64,000 nucleotides of DNA from contig NZ_JACRSN010000014.1 in the NCBI RefSeq assembly GCF_014384705.1, forward strand, positions 1 through 64,000. Reading direction: 5' to 3'. The stretch comes from Yeguia hominis. GTDB lineage: Bacteria > Bacillota > Clostridia > Oscillospirales > Acutalibacteraceae. The translations under genes and the position numbers were made by a program. The notes under the pieces are model-generated. The model was not told the origin of the DNA and ran no database searches. It worked only from the letters and a program-made list of their open reading frames with translations. Each line of letters opens with the position of its first letter. Position 1 is the first letter of the stretch. Of this stretch, positions 43,631-51,298 are shown piece after piece.

Positions 43631-45103
43631 ATGACAAGCAGCAAATCTACCAAGCGGGCATTGATTTCCAGCGCACTGGCTATCCTTATGTGTGTGGCAA
43701 TGCTCATCGGCACCACCTTTGCGTGGTTCACCGACACCGCATCCACCGGGGTCAATAAGATTGTGTCCGGCAATCTAAAAGTGGATATTATCGGCGCGGA
43801 CAGCGATTCTCATATTGAGAAGCTGAACTTCACCAAAGCTGCTACGACGGATGCAGAAGCTGGCGCAGAGATTCTCTGGGAGCCGGGCTGCCGTTATCTG
43901 ACCGAGGGCTTCAGAATTGCCAACAAGGGTAATTTGGCTTTGAAGTGGAAAGCACAGGTCAACACGGGCACTACCGCTGCTAATGAGGGTAATTTCGATC
44001 TGTTGGATGTTATTGACTTCTATCTGGTAACAAAGGCAGCCGATGGAACAGAAACTGAAACTGCGCTTGACGAGTTCACCGGCAATCTGAAAAAGACCGA
44101 AACCAGCGATGTATATTACATCAAGGGCGTGATGCAGACCACTGCCGGCAATGACTATCAGGGCCTGACGCTGGACGGCATCTCCCTCACCGTTGTCGCC
44201 ACCCAGGACACTGTTGAGAGCGACAGCTTTAATAATCAGTACGACAAAGATGCTGAATATCCTATTTCAGTTACAACGGGAGACGAACTGCAGGCCATTG
44301 TGAGCAATGCAACAGCTCCTGTCAATATCGTGCTGACGAACAGCATTACGACCAAGAACTTCGTCATCCCTGCGGATAAGGATGTAACCCTGGATTTGAA
44401 TGGTCGCACTGTAACGAATGCTGGATCGCACACCATTCTGAATAAAGGCCATCTTACTCTGACAGATTCAAGCGCAGATAAAAGCGGTCAAATCATCTCC
44501 CTCAAGGGCAACACTGCAGCACTTCGCAACGGAGATAATGCAGTCTGTGTAGTCGAGGGCGGAACAATTTCTCGTGACGGGGCCAATGGAAATACATGGC
44601 ATGTAGTTGAAAACTTTGGCAAGATGACCTTCAATGGTGGTAAGGTCGTCCTAAAGAACGGAAATGGCTTTGCTATCACCAATGGCTGGAATTATATTGA
44701 TCCTGGTGCTTCTACTACGCATGCAGTGATGGAAATCAACGCTTTGGAACTTGATACCGATTCCAGTGGAATTAAGAATTGCAGATATGGCGATTTAACC
44801 GTAAATGATGTGACCGTGACCTCCACCGGATATTGGGCCCTTTCCAACGACTATCTTGGAACAGCCGTAATCAACGGTGGAACCTTAACTTCAAATTCTT
44901 TCAAAGCAGTTTCCAACGGTGCTGCAATGACGGTGAATGGCGGAACCTTTGACGGAACAGAAGGGCTTTTCGTTCAGAGCTATGCCACATTCACAGTTCT
45001 CAACGGCGGAACCTTTGCAAACATGAACGTTGACGCACTCTCTAACTATGTCGGTACGGGACACACCGCACAGCAAAGCGGCACATCCGTGATTATTAAG
45101 TAA
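43631..45103 (+). CDS. SipW-dependent secreted protein, paralog 4
   Basis: 490 residues. Signal identical to paralog 1 (SSKSTKRALISSALAILMCV), type A TasA-like domain (ILWEPGCRYLTEGFRIANKG, TTAGNDYQGLTLDGISLTVV, ATQDTVESDSFNNQYD), then a long beta-helix (DLNGRTVTNAGSHTILNKG, VVENFGKMTFNGGKVVLKNG, VNGGTFDGTEGLF) with no FDPSN tail. Strong AAGGAGG site. Confidence 0.8.
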   Translation: MTSSKSTKRALISSALAILMCVAMLIGTTFAWFTDTASTGVNKIVSGNLKVDIIGADSDSHIEKLNFTKAATTDAEAGAEILWEPGCRYLTEGFRIANKGNLALKWKAQVNTGTTAANEGNFDLLDVIDFYLVTKAADGTETETALDEFTGNLKKTETSDVYYIKGVMQTTAGNDYQGLTLDGISLTVVATQDTVESDSFNNQYDKDAEYPISVTTGDELQAIVSNATAPVNIVLTNSITTKNFVIPADKDVTLDLNGRTVTNAGSHTILNKGHLTLTDSSADKSGQIISLKGNTAALRNGDNAVCVVEGGTISRDGANGNTWHVVENFGKMTFNGGKVVLKNGNGFAITNGWNYIDPGASTTHAVMEINALELDTDSSGIKNCRYGDLTVNDVTVTSTGYWALSNDYLGTAVINGGTLTSNSFKAVSNGAAMTVNGGTFDGTEGLFVQSYATFTVLNGGTFANMNVDALSNYVGTGHTAQQSGTSVIIK

Positions 45104-45118
45104 AACCCTATTTCCACC

Positions 45119-45184
45119 CCCTCCACCCTCGGGCGGAGGGGCAATCAAAGGGCATAGGCGAGGGCGCGTGTGCCTTTTGATTGC
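45119..45184 (+). repeat. Intergenic double hairpin, copy D
   Basis: GGGCGGAGGGG hairpin and GCAATCAAAGGGCATAGGCG paired with CGCGTGTGCCTTTTGATTGC. The inner stem bases differ from copies A and C, but pairing is kept at all but one position. Confidence 0.85.
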
Positions 45185-45242
45185 CTTGGTGTGACCACTG
45201 AGACAGTGTTTACATAATGTAATTAAATGGGAGGAAAACACG

Positions 45243-46409
45243 ATGGAAAACAGCAAATCTACCAAGCGGGCATTGATTTCCAGCGCACTGGCTATCCTTA
45301 TGTGCGTGGCAATGCTCATCGGTACCACCTTTGCGTGGTTCACCGACACCGCATCCACCGGGGTAAATAAGATCCAGGCGGGGAATCTGGATGTCAAGCT
45401 TATGTACAGCACCGATATGGTTGAGTGGAAGGAAGCCACCGATCAGACCAAGCTCTTTGACGACAAGGCTCTGTGGGAGCCGGGTTACACACAGGTGGTG
45501 TATCTGAAGGTTGTGAACGCCGGTAATCTGGCTCTGAAATATGAGGCCGGCTTCTCCAAAAACTACACCTCCAACAGAGGAAAAAATGTTAACGGCGATT
45601 GGTACCGTGTGGATAATTATCTGAGGATTGGCACTGCTAAGACCAATACCGTGTTTGCAAACCGCGAGGCTGTTTGGTCTGCCATTTCCGCCACCGAAAA
45701 GACTTTGGCGAAGGATGTTATGCTCACCGACGGATGGATTACTCTGAAAGCAGGAGAAGAGTCCGAACCCTTTGCCGTAGCAATCTACATGCCCACCTCA
45801 GTCGGCAACGAAGCCAATGCTTCAAGGCTCAGACCTTCCTCTGTCTCCGGCCTCGGCATTGAGGTGCGCGCTACTCAGGCGACTGTGGAAAGCGACAGCT
45901 TTGATAACAATTACGATGCAAATGCGGCTACTGTGCTCAATCGCGTGGAATATACTGACGGCGAACATACAGTGACCGGCAACATTCAGGCAAACGGCAC
46001 AGCCGGTGCAATTCACGGAACGGGTACTGCAAAGATTACCGTAGATGCTACAACGGTTTACGGCACTTATGTCAGCAACTACGCGATGGCCGTCTGCGCT
46101 TCCAGTAGATCCGAGATTATCATCAAGGGCGGCGAATTTGCAAATCAGGCTCCTGCGGGTTCCGCGCTGTCCCTGATTTATGCAGAGGACAATGCGAAGA
46201 TCACCATTGAAGGCGGCACCTTTAAGTGCGTCAGCCCGGCTTGGACGCTGAACTGCAATGACAACGATGCTGCCACTATCACCGTTAAGGGCGGCTCGTT
46301 CTATCAGTTTGACCCGTCCAATGTCACTGTCGGCGAAGGTGAAATCTTCATTGCTGACGGCTACAAGGTCGTTCAGAACGGCGACTGGTACAATGTTGTT
46401 CCCGAATAA
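45243..46409 (+). CDS. SipW-dependent secreted protein, paralog 5
   Basis: 388 residues. Signal ENSKSTKRALISSALAILMC, TTFAWFTDTAS; type B TasA-like domain as in paralog 3 (LWEPGYTQVVYLKVVNAGNL, MPTSVGNEANASR, RATQATVESDSFDNNYDA). The C-terminal region resembles paralog 3: IKGGEFANQA, IEGGTFKCVS, KGGSFYQFDPSN, ADGYKVV, WYNVV. GGGAGGAAAACACG precedes the ATG. Probably a gene-duplication partner of paralog 3. Confidence 0.8.
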   Translation: MENSKSTKRALISSALAILMCVAMLIGTTFAWFTDTASTGVNKIQAGNLDVKLMYSTDMVEWKEATDQTKLFDDKALWEPGYTQVVYLKVVNAGNLALKYEAGFSKNYTSNRGKNVNGDWYRVDNYLRIGTAKTNTVFANREAVWSAISATEKTLAKDVMLTDGWITLKAGEESEPFAVAIYMPTSVGNEANASRLRPSSVSGLGIEVRATQATVESDSFDNNYDANAATVLNRVEYTDGEHTVTGNIQANGTAGAIHGTGTAKITVDATTVYGTYVSNYAMAVCASSRSEIIIKGGEFANQAPAGSALSLIYAEDNAKITIEGGTFKCVSPAWTLNCNDNDAATITVKGGSFYQFDPSNVTVGEGEIFIADGYKVVQNGDWYNVVPE

Positions 46410-46426
46410 ATTCTGATTTTCAAGTC

Positions 46427-46490
46427 CTCTCCGCCCTCGGGCGGAGGGGCAATCAAAGGGCATAAACTGTGTATTATGCCTTTTGATTGC
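46427..46490 (+). repeat. Intergenic double hairpin, copy E (perfect 17-bp stem)
   Basis: CTCCGCC/GGCGGAG followed by GCAATCAAAGGGCATAA - eight bases - TTATGCCTTTTGATTGC. Only the G opposite T in the middle is a wobble pair. This is the clearest copy of the element. Confidence 0.88.
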
Positions 46491-46524
46491 CCACACAAAC
46501 ACAATCGAAAGGAGATACATCATT

Positions 46525-47532
46525 ATGGACAACAATAGCGGCGCTTTGATACTCTTGATCGTTCTGATCGCATCTGCCTTTCTGCTGATCCTTATTCGGC
46601 TTCCAAAATTCGTCAACGATTTCGGACGGGAAAAGCAATATCTCTTAAACGAGATGCGCCGTGCAGCAGACTACAACGAATATCGCTATTGGCGCAGAGA
46701 ACTCCGCTGCCTTTACCTCTGCCTTATTCCGTTTGTGACCGAACGAAATGTAATGAAGGTGTACCCCGTATTCTTCCACCGGGCAAAGCACGCAACAAAA
46801 GAAAAGCGCTCGGACGGTCTTATGCACATTCTCGCCCCCTCAATGCTTGCTATCTGCATCTGCGCTATCTGCCTTTGCGGTGTAAGCTGGGCTTGGTTTA
46901 CCGCCTCTACTTCAACAGGCACAACGGCGATCCAAAGCTCGTCCTATAAGCTGTCCTATCAGGTTAATGAGGACACCGCCGCAACCGAGCTTACCGAAGC
47001 GGATAACACCTATACGCTGACAGCAGATACAGCCGTGATAACACTGAAAGCCACCGGAACGGCAGGCGCAACAGGCTATTGCAGTATAAAAATCGGTGAT
47101 GAAACCTACTGCACCGAGCAGATATTTGTGAATGACACCTCTGAATTCACCTTTACCGTAAACGCTGCCGCAGACACAACTATCACCATCACCCCTAAAT
47201 GGGGAACATACTCCCTCGATGCCACGCTTCATAACGGCGATGTTATCACCGCCACCGGCTCACAGCAAAACAACACCCAAGAGCCGAACAACGGCGTGAC
47301 CGCCGAGCCGTCAGCCGAGCCTACTGCTCCGACCACACCTACAACTCCTACAACGCCGAGCAGCACTCCGGCAGAGAGCCAAACCGCCACGCCCGAACCC
47401 TCGGCAAACGCACCAACCGAACCCGAAACCACCGACACAGAACCAACTCCTGCGCCGGAAACTGCAACCCCGGAAAGCACCACGGCAGCTCAGACCGAGC
47501 CGCCCACAACCGAGGAAAGTGAAAACAACTGA
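46525..47532 (+). CDS. Membrane protein with internal SipW-like signal and Thr/Pro/Glu-rich tail
   Basis: 335 residues. Membrane span at residues 6-25 followed by positive charges, a cytoplasmic-type loop of about 70 residues (REKQYLLNEMRRAADYNEYR), a second span (SMLAICICAICLCG) ending in VSWAWFTASTSTGTTAIQ, which copies the SipW cleavage signal of the five paralogs. An exported beta domain of about 110 residues and a low-complexity tail (TPTTPTTPSSTPAES and similar) follow. SipW could cut it in the middle and free the tail half. GAAAGGAG precedes the ATG; a terminator follows. The last gene of the operon; role unknown. Confidence 0.65.
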   Translation: MDNNSGALILLIVLIASAFLLILIRLPKFVNDFGREKQYLLNEMRRAADYNEYRYWRRELRCLYLCLIPFVTERNVMKVYPVFFHRAKHATKEKRSDGLMHILAPSMLAICICAICLCGVSWAWFTASTSTGTTAIQSSSYKLSYQVNEDTAATELTEADNTYTLTADTAVITLKATGTAGATGYCSIKIGDETYCTEQIFVNDTSEFTFTVNAAADTTITITPKWGTYSLDATLHNGDVITATGSQQNNTQEPNNGVTAEPSAEPTAPTTPTTPTTPSSTPAESQTATPEPSANAPTEPETTDTEPTPAPETATPESTTAAQTEPPTTEESENN

Positions 47533-47543
47533 ATAAAACCACA

Positions 47544-47582
47544 AGCCGCAACGGATTATATCATTCCGCTGCGGCTCTTTTT
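47544..47582 (+). terminator. Terminator of the SipW operon
   Basis: AGCCGCA(ACGG) and (CCGC)TGCGGCT form the stem, then CTTTTT. Confidence 0.8.
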
Positions 47583-47654
47583 ATATCCTTTGTATCTTTG
47601 ATTTTGCGCAACCACGGAATTGTGCAGATGGTGTCTGCACAATCTGCCGAGATG

Positions 47655-48170
47655 CTATTTCAAAAATCTGTTTTCATACTCCTGATGGCGCAGGCAATAG
47701 CCCTGTGCAATCAGTGCGTCCGTTTTTAATGCGACAAGGTTTGTGTCCGAGTGCATTGCACGGGCAATCTGCTGTATGTCATAGCCGTATCTGATGTATT
47801 CAAGTATTTCTTCATCACCCAATGATACCTGAGAAGCAAAAACATTTGCTTCGTATTCCATTCGGCTTTCCTGCATATTGAAGATGTTAAATTCCTTAAA
47901 GCCCCCTGCTTTTACGGCTTCCTTGCGGTGCAGGGTATCGTGTCCGATCTCGTGGAGCATTACAATACTCTCCATAGCAGGGTGCAAGTCATTTTTGATG
48001 AAAATAAAGCGGTTGCGAAGTATCACCTTGTAAGCTCCACGCTGCCGCTTGTAATTCATAGGAATTACCTCTATGCCAAGCTCACGGGCAATCCTGTGCG
48101 GATCTCTCGTTCCGAGCGTATCGACCAGCCTGTTTGCCGTCTGCACGATCTCCAAGGTTTGAATATCCAA
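47655..48170 (-). CDS. ImmA/IrrE-family metallopeptidase
   Basis: 171 residues. Zinc signature HEIGHDTLH (about residue 73-81) with a downstream Glu in RMEYEANVFASQV. Proteins of this family cleave the paired XRE repressor and so derepress ICE excision and transfer, as ImmA does to ImmR in ICEBs1. A TTG start with GGGGTG upstream is likely. It lies 80 bp downstream of the XRE gene on the same strand, the usual pairing. Confidence 0.85.
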   Translation of the reverse strand: MDIQTLEIVQTANRLVDTLGTRDPHRIARELGIEVIPMNYKRQRGAYKVILRNRFIFIKNDLHPAMESIVMLHEIGHDTLHRKEAVKAGGFKEFNIFNMQESRMEYEANVFASQVSLGDEEILEYIRYGYDIQQIARAMHSDTNLVALKTDALIAQGYCLRHQEYENRFLK

Positions 48171-48250
48171 GAGCGAACACCCCCTTCTTACCTATTTCTA
48201 CAACTTTATTCTAACATAACAAGTGTCCCATAAGCGGGACTAAATCAAAT

Positions 48251-48661
48251 TTATTGGTTCTTGCGGTACTTTTTCGGAGTGTATTTCTTGTTCTTTTCCT
48301 TTGCAATCCAATAGGCTTCTTGAATACCTCTCATCATCTCGTCCAAATCTTCGTCGGCAAGACCGCCGCCGGAAAAAAGACCGCTGACTTCATCTACCAG
48401 CTCTCTTTCCTGCTTTGCACCCTTTGCCCCATATTTTTTGGCGGCAGCAAGCATAAATTCCTCGCCTTCATTGAGGAAGTAGTTTTCTTCCGTATGAAAC
48501 AGCTCCGCCAGCTTGTAGTAGACCTCTCTCTTTTTCGGATAGCGTTCGCCGGACTCATAGTTGGAGATCGTTCTGAGGGAAACCCCAAGAGCTTTCGCCA
48601 ATTCCTCCTGCTTTAAGCCCGCCTTTGTGCGGGCTTCTTTTAATTTCTCGCAAAACTTCAT
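48251..48661 (-). CDS. XRE-family repressor (ImmR-like)
   Basis: 136 residues. HTH_3 domain: KLKEARTKAGLKQEELAKAL then GVSLRTISNYESGERYPKKR; the C-terminal half is helical and acidic/basic. With the metallopeptidase downstream it forms an ImmR/ImmA-type switch. The intergenic region to the divergent gene at 48868 has a promoter and three AAGTTGC motifs that are probable binding sites. Confidence 0.85.
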   Translation of the reverse strand: MKFCEKLKEARTKAGLKQEELAKALGVSLRTISNYESGERYPKKREVYYKLAELFHTEENYFLNEGEEFMLAAAKKYGAKGAKQERELVDEVSGLFSGGGLADEDLDEMMRGIQEAYWIAKEKNKKYTPKKYRKNQ

Positions 48662-48700
48662 CTTACCGTCCTCCGTGGTGTGTAAAAAATGTTAGAAATT

Positions 48701-48759
48701 AAGTTGCCTGTTTCTATTGACAAACGCAAGTAAGTTGCATATATCTTACCCCAAGTTGC
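48701..48759 (+). promoter_or_regulatory. Promoter with three AAGTTGC operator-like repeats
   Basis: TTGACA (48717-48722), 17 bases, TATATC (48740-48745) pointing rightward. AAGTTGC occurs at 48701-48707, 48732-48738 and 48753-48759, i.e. before, inside and just after the promoter. The last two are 21 bp apart, two helical turns. Likely repressor sites for the XRE protein. Confidence 0.65.
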
Positions 48760-48867
48760 GTGTTGTGTCAAGGGGGTTTGAGAAAGATGTTGCAATTTAT
48801 CTTTATGCTGACCGATGATATATCGCTTTTATTTAGTATGCCCGATTCATACAGACAAGGAGGAGCA

Positions 48868-49467
48868 ATGGGACGAAAAGATACAAAGGCAATTAAAAAC
48901 ATCACAAAGATGTACGAGCAGTTAGAGCTGGCGCAGGACGATATTTTTCATAAAACAAAGCTGCTTTTGAGCATTTATCGTGATGTGGTATGGGCAACCC
49001 TTTCAAGTTGCGACTGCGTAAATGAAGAAATCTATTACTACGGCGACGATCTGAACGAAGCCCTTGTATATTTAGAGGAATTTGCTCCCGACATCGAGCA
49101 CAGCGAATTTGAAAGCCGAGTGTGCAGCCTCTTTGAAAACAAATGGATGATTGACCTGATTGACAAAGCAATGAGTAAGGTCTATGACTACCATAACAAC
49201 GGCAAGCTATACCACGAAATACTCTCAAAGAGCTATCTGACCGCTTTCCGCTATTCCGAAAGTGAGCTGTTGGAAATTCTGGGTATTGAACGCAGCACCT
49301 TTTATGACCGTAAGGAAGAAGCGATAATGCTGCTCGGAATTGCTTTATGGGGATATGCAATTCCGGCGTTCCGTGGTATTTTTGATGTGGAAGGAGATGA
49401 GGACGAAATTCCTGAGTTTTTCATAAATACAGCGCAGTCCGACCTATGTCCGACGAAAGTACGATAA
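48868..49467 (+). CDS. ArpU/sigma-region-4-like regulatory protein
   Basis: 199 residues, mostly helical. The C-terminal part (YSESELLEILGIERSTFYDR, KEEAIMLLGIALWGY) resembles ArpU/RinA-type phage regulators and sigma region 4 helix-turn-helix. It is divergent from the XRE repressor and controlled by the promoter at 48717. AAGGAGGAGCA lies before the ATG. Perhaps the activator of downstream ICE genes; this is inference. Confidence 0.55.
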   Translation: MGRKDTKAIKNITKMYEQLELAQDDIFHKTKLLLSIYRDVVWATLSSCDCVNEEIYYYGDDLNEALVYLEEFAPDIEHSEFESRVCSLFENKWMIDLIDKAMSKVYDYHNNGKLYHEILSKSYLTAFRYSESELLEILGIERSTFYDRKEEAIMLLGIALWGYAIPAFRGIFDVEGDEDEIPEFFINTAQSDLCPTKVR

Positions 49468-49589
49468 TTGTCCGAGCAAATCCCTACTGAATGTCCGACT
49501 TCACCTATGCTATACTTGCTATGCTGATGAATTGCAGCCGTTTTTTGCGGCTGGCACTAAAAAGGCAGAAAATTGTCACAAATCTGCCA

Positions 49590-49618
49590 CTGACACGGGA
49601 AAAGCGCCGTGTTATAAT
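49590..49618 (+). promoter_or_regulatory. Promoter of the ICE control operon
   Basis: CTGACA (49590-49595), 17 bases, TATAAT (49613-49618). It starts a leader of about 460 bases before the gene at 50082. Confidence 0.7.
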
Positions 49619-49703
49619 AGTATCGTCGAAAAATGTGGGCAATTTACTTGCCAACAAGCAACCTGCCGATAATACTGCCTTTGCAATCCGTCAGAGCAGG
49701 CAA

Positions 49704-49742
49704 ATGAATACGACTGACTTATTAAAGCAGTTACAGCCTTAA
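49704..49742 (+). CDS. Putative 12-residue leader peptide
   Basis: MNTTDLLKQLQP, TAA. Its last codons form the left arm of the first terminator-like hairpin (49724-49768), so a ribosome reading it would block that hairpin. This is the geometry of a transcription-attenuation leader, comparable with the leader peptide upstream of tet(M) in Tn916. The ribosome binding site is weak. Confidence 0.4.
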   Translation: MNTTDLLKQLQP

Positions 49743-49934
49743 ACGAGGTTTGTAGCTGCTTTTTTTTTGCCCGTTTGCCGTGATTGCACAGTGAAAAATG
49801 TTTTCTTGAAACGAGGCGGTATTTTTCACTAAGTTATAAATAGCTTAGGCGAAGCGAATTGAATACGACGAATTGAGAATGAAGCCGTTGTAGCCATCAA
49901 GTATTGACTTGAAAACTGCAACGGCTTTTTTTGT
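49724..49934 (+). promoter_or_regulatory. Tandem attenuator-like hairpins in the 50082 leader
   Basis: Three structures in series. AAAGCAGTTACAGCC...GTAGCTGCTTTTTTTT (49724-49768) is a terminator. AGTGAAAAAT / ATTTTTCACT (about 49791-49830) is an inverted repeat. AAGCCGTTGTAG ... CTGCAACGGCTTTTTTT (49882-49934) is a second terminator with TCAAGT/ACTTGA in its upper stem. Both terminators are preceded by a GAATACGAC sequence. All lie between the promoter at 49590 and the gene at 50082, so readthrough must be regulated or the region encodes short RNAs. Confidence 0.7.
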
Positions 49935-50081
49935 ACCCTTTTCGCTTTTTTCTGAGCAGAAAGGGTGAAGTTATGTTTTTACTGCATTGGCAGAGCGCCG
50001 TGTCCCGTTATCCCTGATTTCGGAATGAAGTTTTTTATCTGACATTTATAAAAAATTCCGAATTTCAAGGAGAACACAAAA

Positions 50082-50666
50082 ATGACGAACAACACAATCA
50101 ATATCGACATCGACGCATTGACCGAAGATTTTAAGGCGCATTGTAAGGTTATCAAGCTGGGGTGCGAGTACCCCGGCTACACGGGCAAGGAAAAGTATGG
50201 CATTATCAGCGATCTAAGCTATGAGCAGCTCACAGAAAGGTATGCGCCTATTGTAGAGTGCTACCTGCCTTTCGTGCTTCTCAGCAAAGATATGGGCGAG
50301 ATATTTGCAGAGTTTAACCGAAACGAGGACAAGTTCTACAAGCGTATGCGGCGGGATGATGTTTACGGCTTTGAGGACGGCACGACCGAGCGCCACAACA
50401 TTGAATGCTGCATCCCCGATTTTACAGAAGCCCTGTTTCGGGAGCGCTTTCCAAAGCGCCTCGTGGAAAAAGCGTTTGCGCTGCTTACCCCTATTCAACA
50501 AAGCCGTGTGAAACAGTATATTTTCGGGAAAAAGTCTTTTGCCAAAATTGCCGCTTCGGAGGGTAAAGCAAAGAACACAATTCAGGAGTCATACGACGCC
50601 GCAATCAAAAAGATGAAAAAATTTTTGAAAAACACCCTGCCAAAAGACACCCCTTATTCAGAGTAA
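50082..50666 (+). CDS. Sigma-70-like protein of the ICE
   Basis: 194 residues. The C-terminal 60 residues are a sigma region-4-type HTH (LTPIQQSRVKQYIFGKKSFA, KIAASEGKAKNTIQESYDAA, IKKMKKFL). The N-terminal part is unique. AAGGAGAACACAAAA precedes the ATG. Similar proteins head the regulation-excision modules of Tn916-like and clostridial ICEs. Its expression is probably set by the attenuator leader upstream. Confidence 0.7.
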   Translation: MTNNTINIDIDALTEDFKAHCKVIKLGCEYPGYTGKEKYGIISDLSYEQLTERYAPIVECYLPFVLLSKDMGEIFAEFNRNEDKFYKRMRRDDVYGFEDGTTERHNIECCIPDFTEALFRERFPKRLVEKAFALLTPIQQSRVKQYIFGKKSFAKIAASEGKAKNTIQESYDAAIKKMKKFLKNTLPKDTPYSE

Positions 50667-50734
50667 GTGAAGGGGTTATTTCTGATCCGGACAGGAACAC
50701 CTTTCAAAAATAAAAGTATGAGAGGTAATACATT

Positions 50735-51298
50735 ATGGAAAACAAAAGCACAAACGGCAAGGTTCAGCGTGGAGAAATCTATCTTTACGATTTCGGCAAT
50801 AACGGAGGATCAATCCAAAACGGAGTGCGTCCTGCTTTGGTCGTACAGTGCGATGAGGGTAATGCGGCAAGCAGCACAACGATAATTGCCGCAATCACTT
50901 CCGTTATCAAGAAGCGGTTTCTTCCGACGCACATTATCATAGGCAACCGTTTCGGCTTGAAATCACCGTCTATGGTGATGCTTGAACAACTGAAAACCGT
51001 CAATCAATCCGACCTAATTGAGTATATCGGCAAAATTGACGACGAGCATTGTATGAAGAAGCTCAATATCGGTATCAAAAAGGCTTTGGGGCTTTGGGTG
51101 GATAAGCCTTATCACAAGCCCGCAAGCGTTCGTTGCCTTTGCCCTAAGTGTTTGCAGGACTACAAAACCAGCGGCGGCTATATTGTCAGGCGTGTCGATC
51201 CCTTCGTTCGTGTTAAAGAGAAATGCGATAAGTGCGAGGGCTACGGCTATGACTACCTGATTACCGAACGCAGCACGGGAGGTGAAGAAAATGTTTGA
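50735..51298 (+). CDS. MazF/PemK-like toxin fused to a zinc ribbon
   Basis: 187 residues. Residues 10-120 follow MazF/PemK (VQRGEIYLYDFG, NGVRPALVVQCDEGN, TTIIAAITS, LPTHIII, SMVMLEQLKTVNQSDLIEYI). After that comes an unusual C-terminal zinc ribbon (CLCPKCLQDY ... CDKCEGYGYDYL). MazF-type proteins are sequence-specific endoribonucleases. No antitoxin gene is next to it; the following gene overlaps by eight bases and encodes a HTH protein. Confidence 0.8.
   Translation: MENKSTNGKVQRGEIYLYDFGNNGGSIQNGVRPALVVQCDEGNAASSTTIIAAITSVIKKRFLPTHIIIGNRFGLKSPSMVMLEQLKTVNQSDLIEYIGKIDDEHCMKKLNIGIKKALGLWVDKPYHKPASVRCLCPKCLQDYKTSGGYIVRRVDPFVRVKEKCDKCEGYGYDYLITERSTGGEENV

Noticed and set aside
49491..49742. 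An 83-codon open frame upstream of the control operon
   Set aside because: It overlaps the promoter at 49590-49618 and has no ribosome binding site; only its last 13 codons (49704-49742) make sense as a leader peptide.
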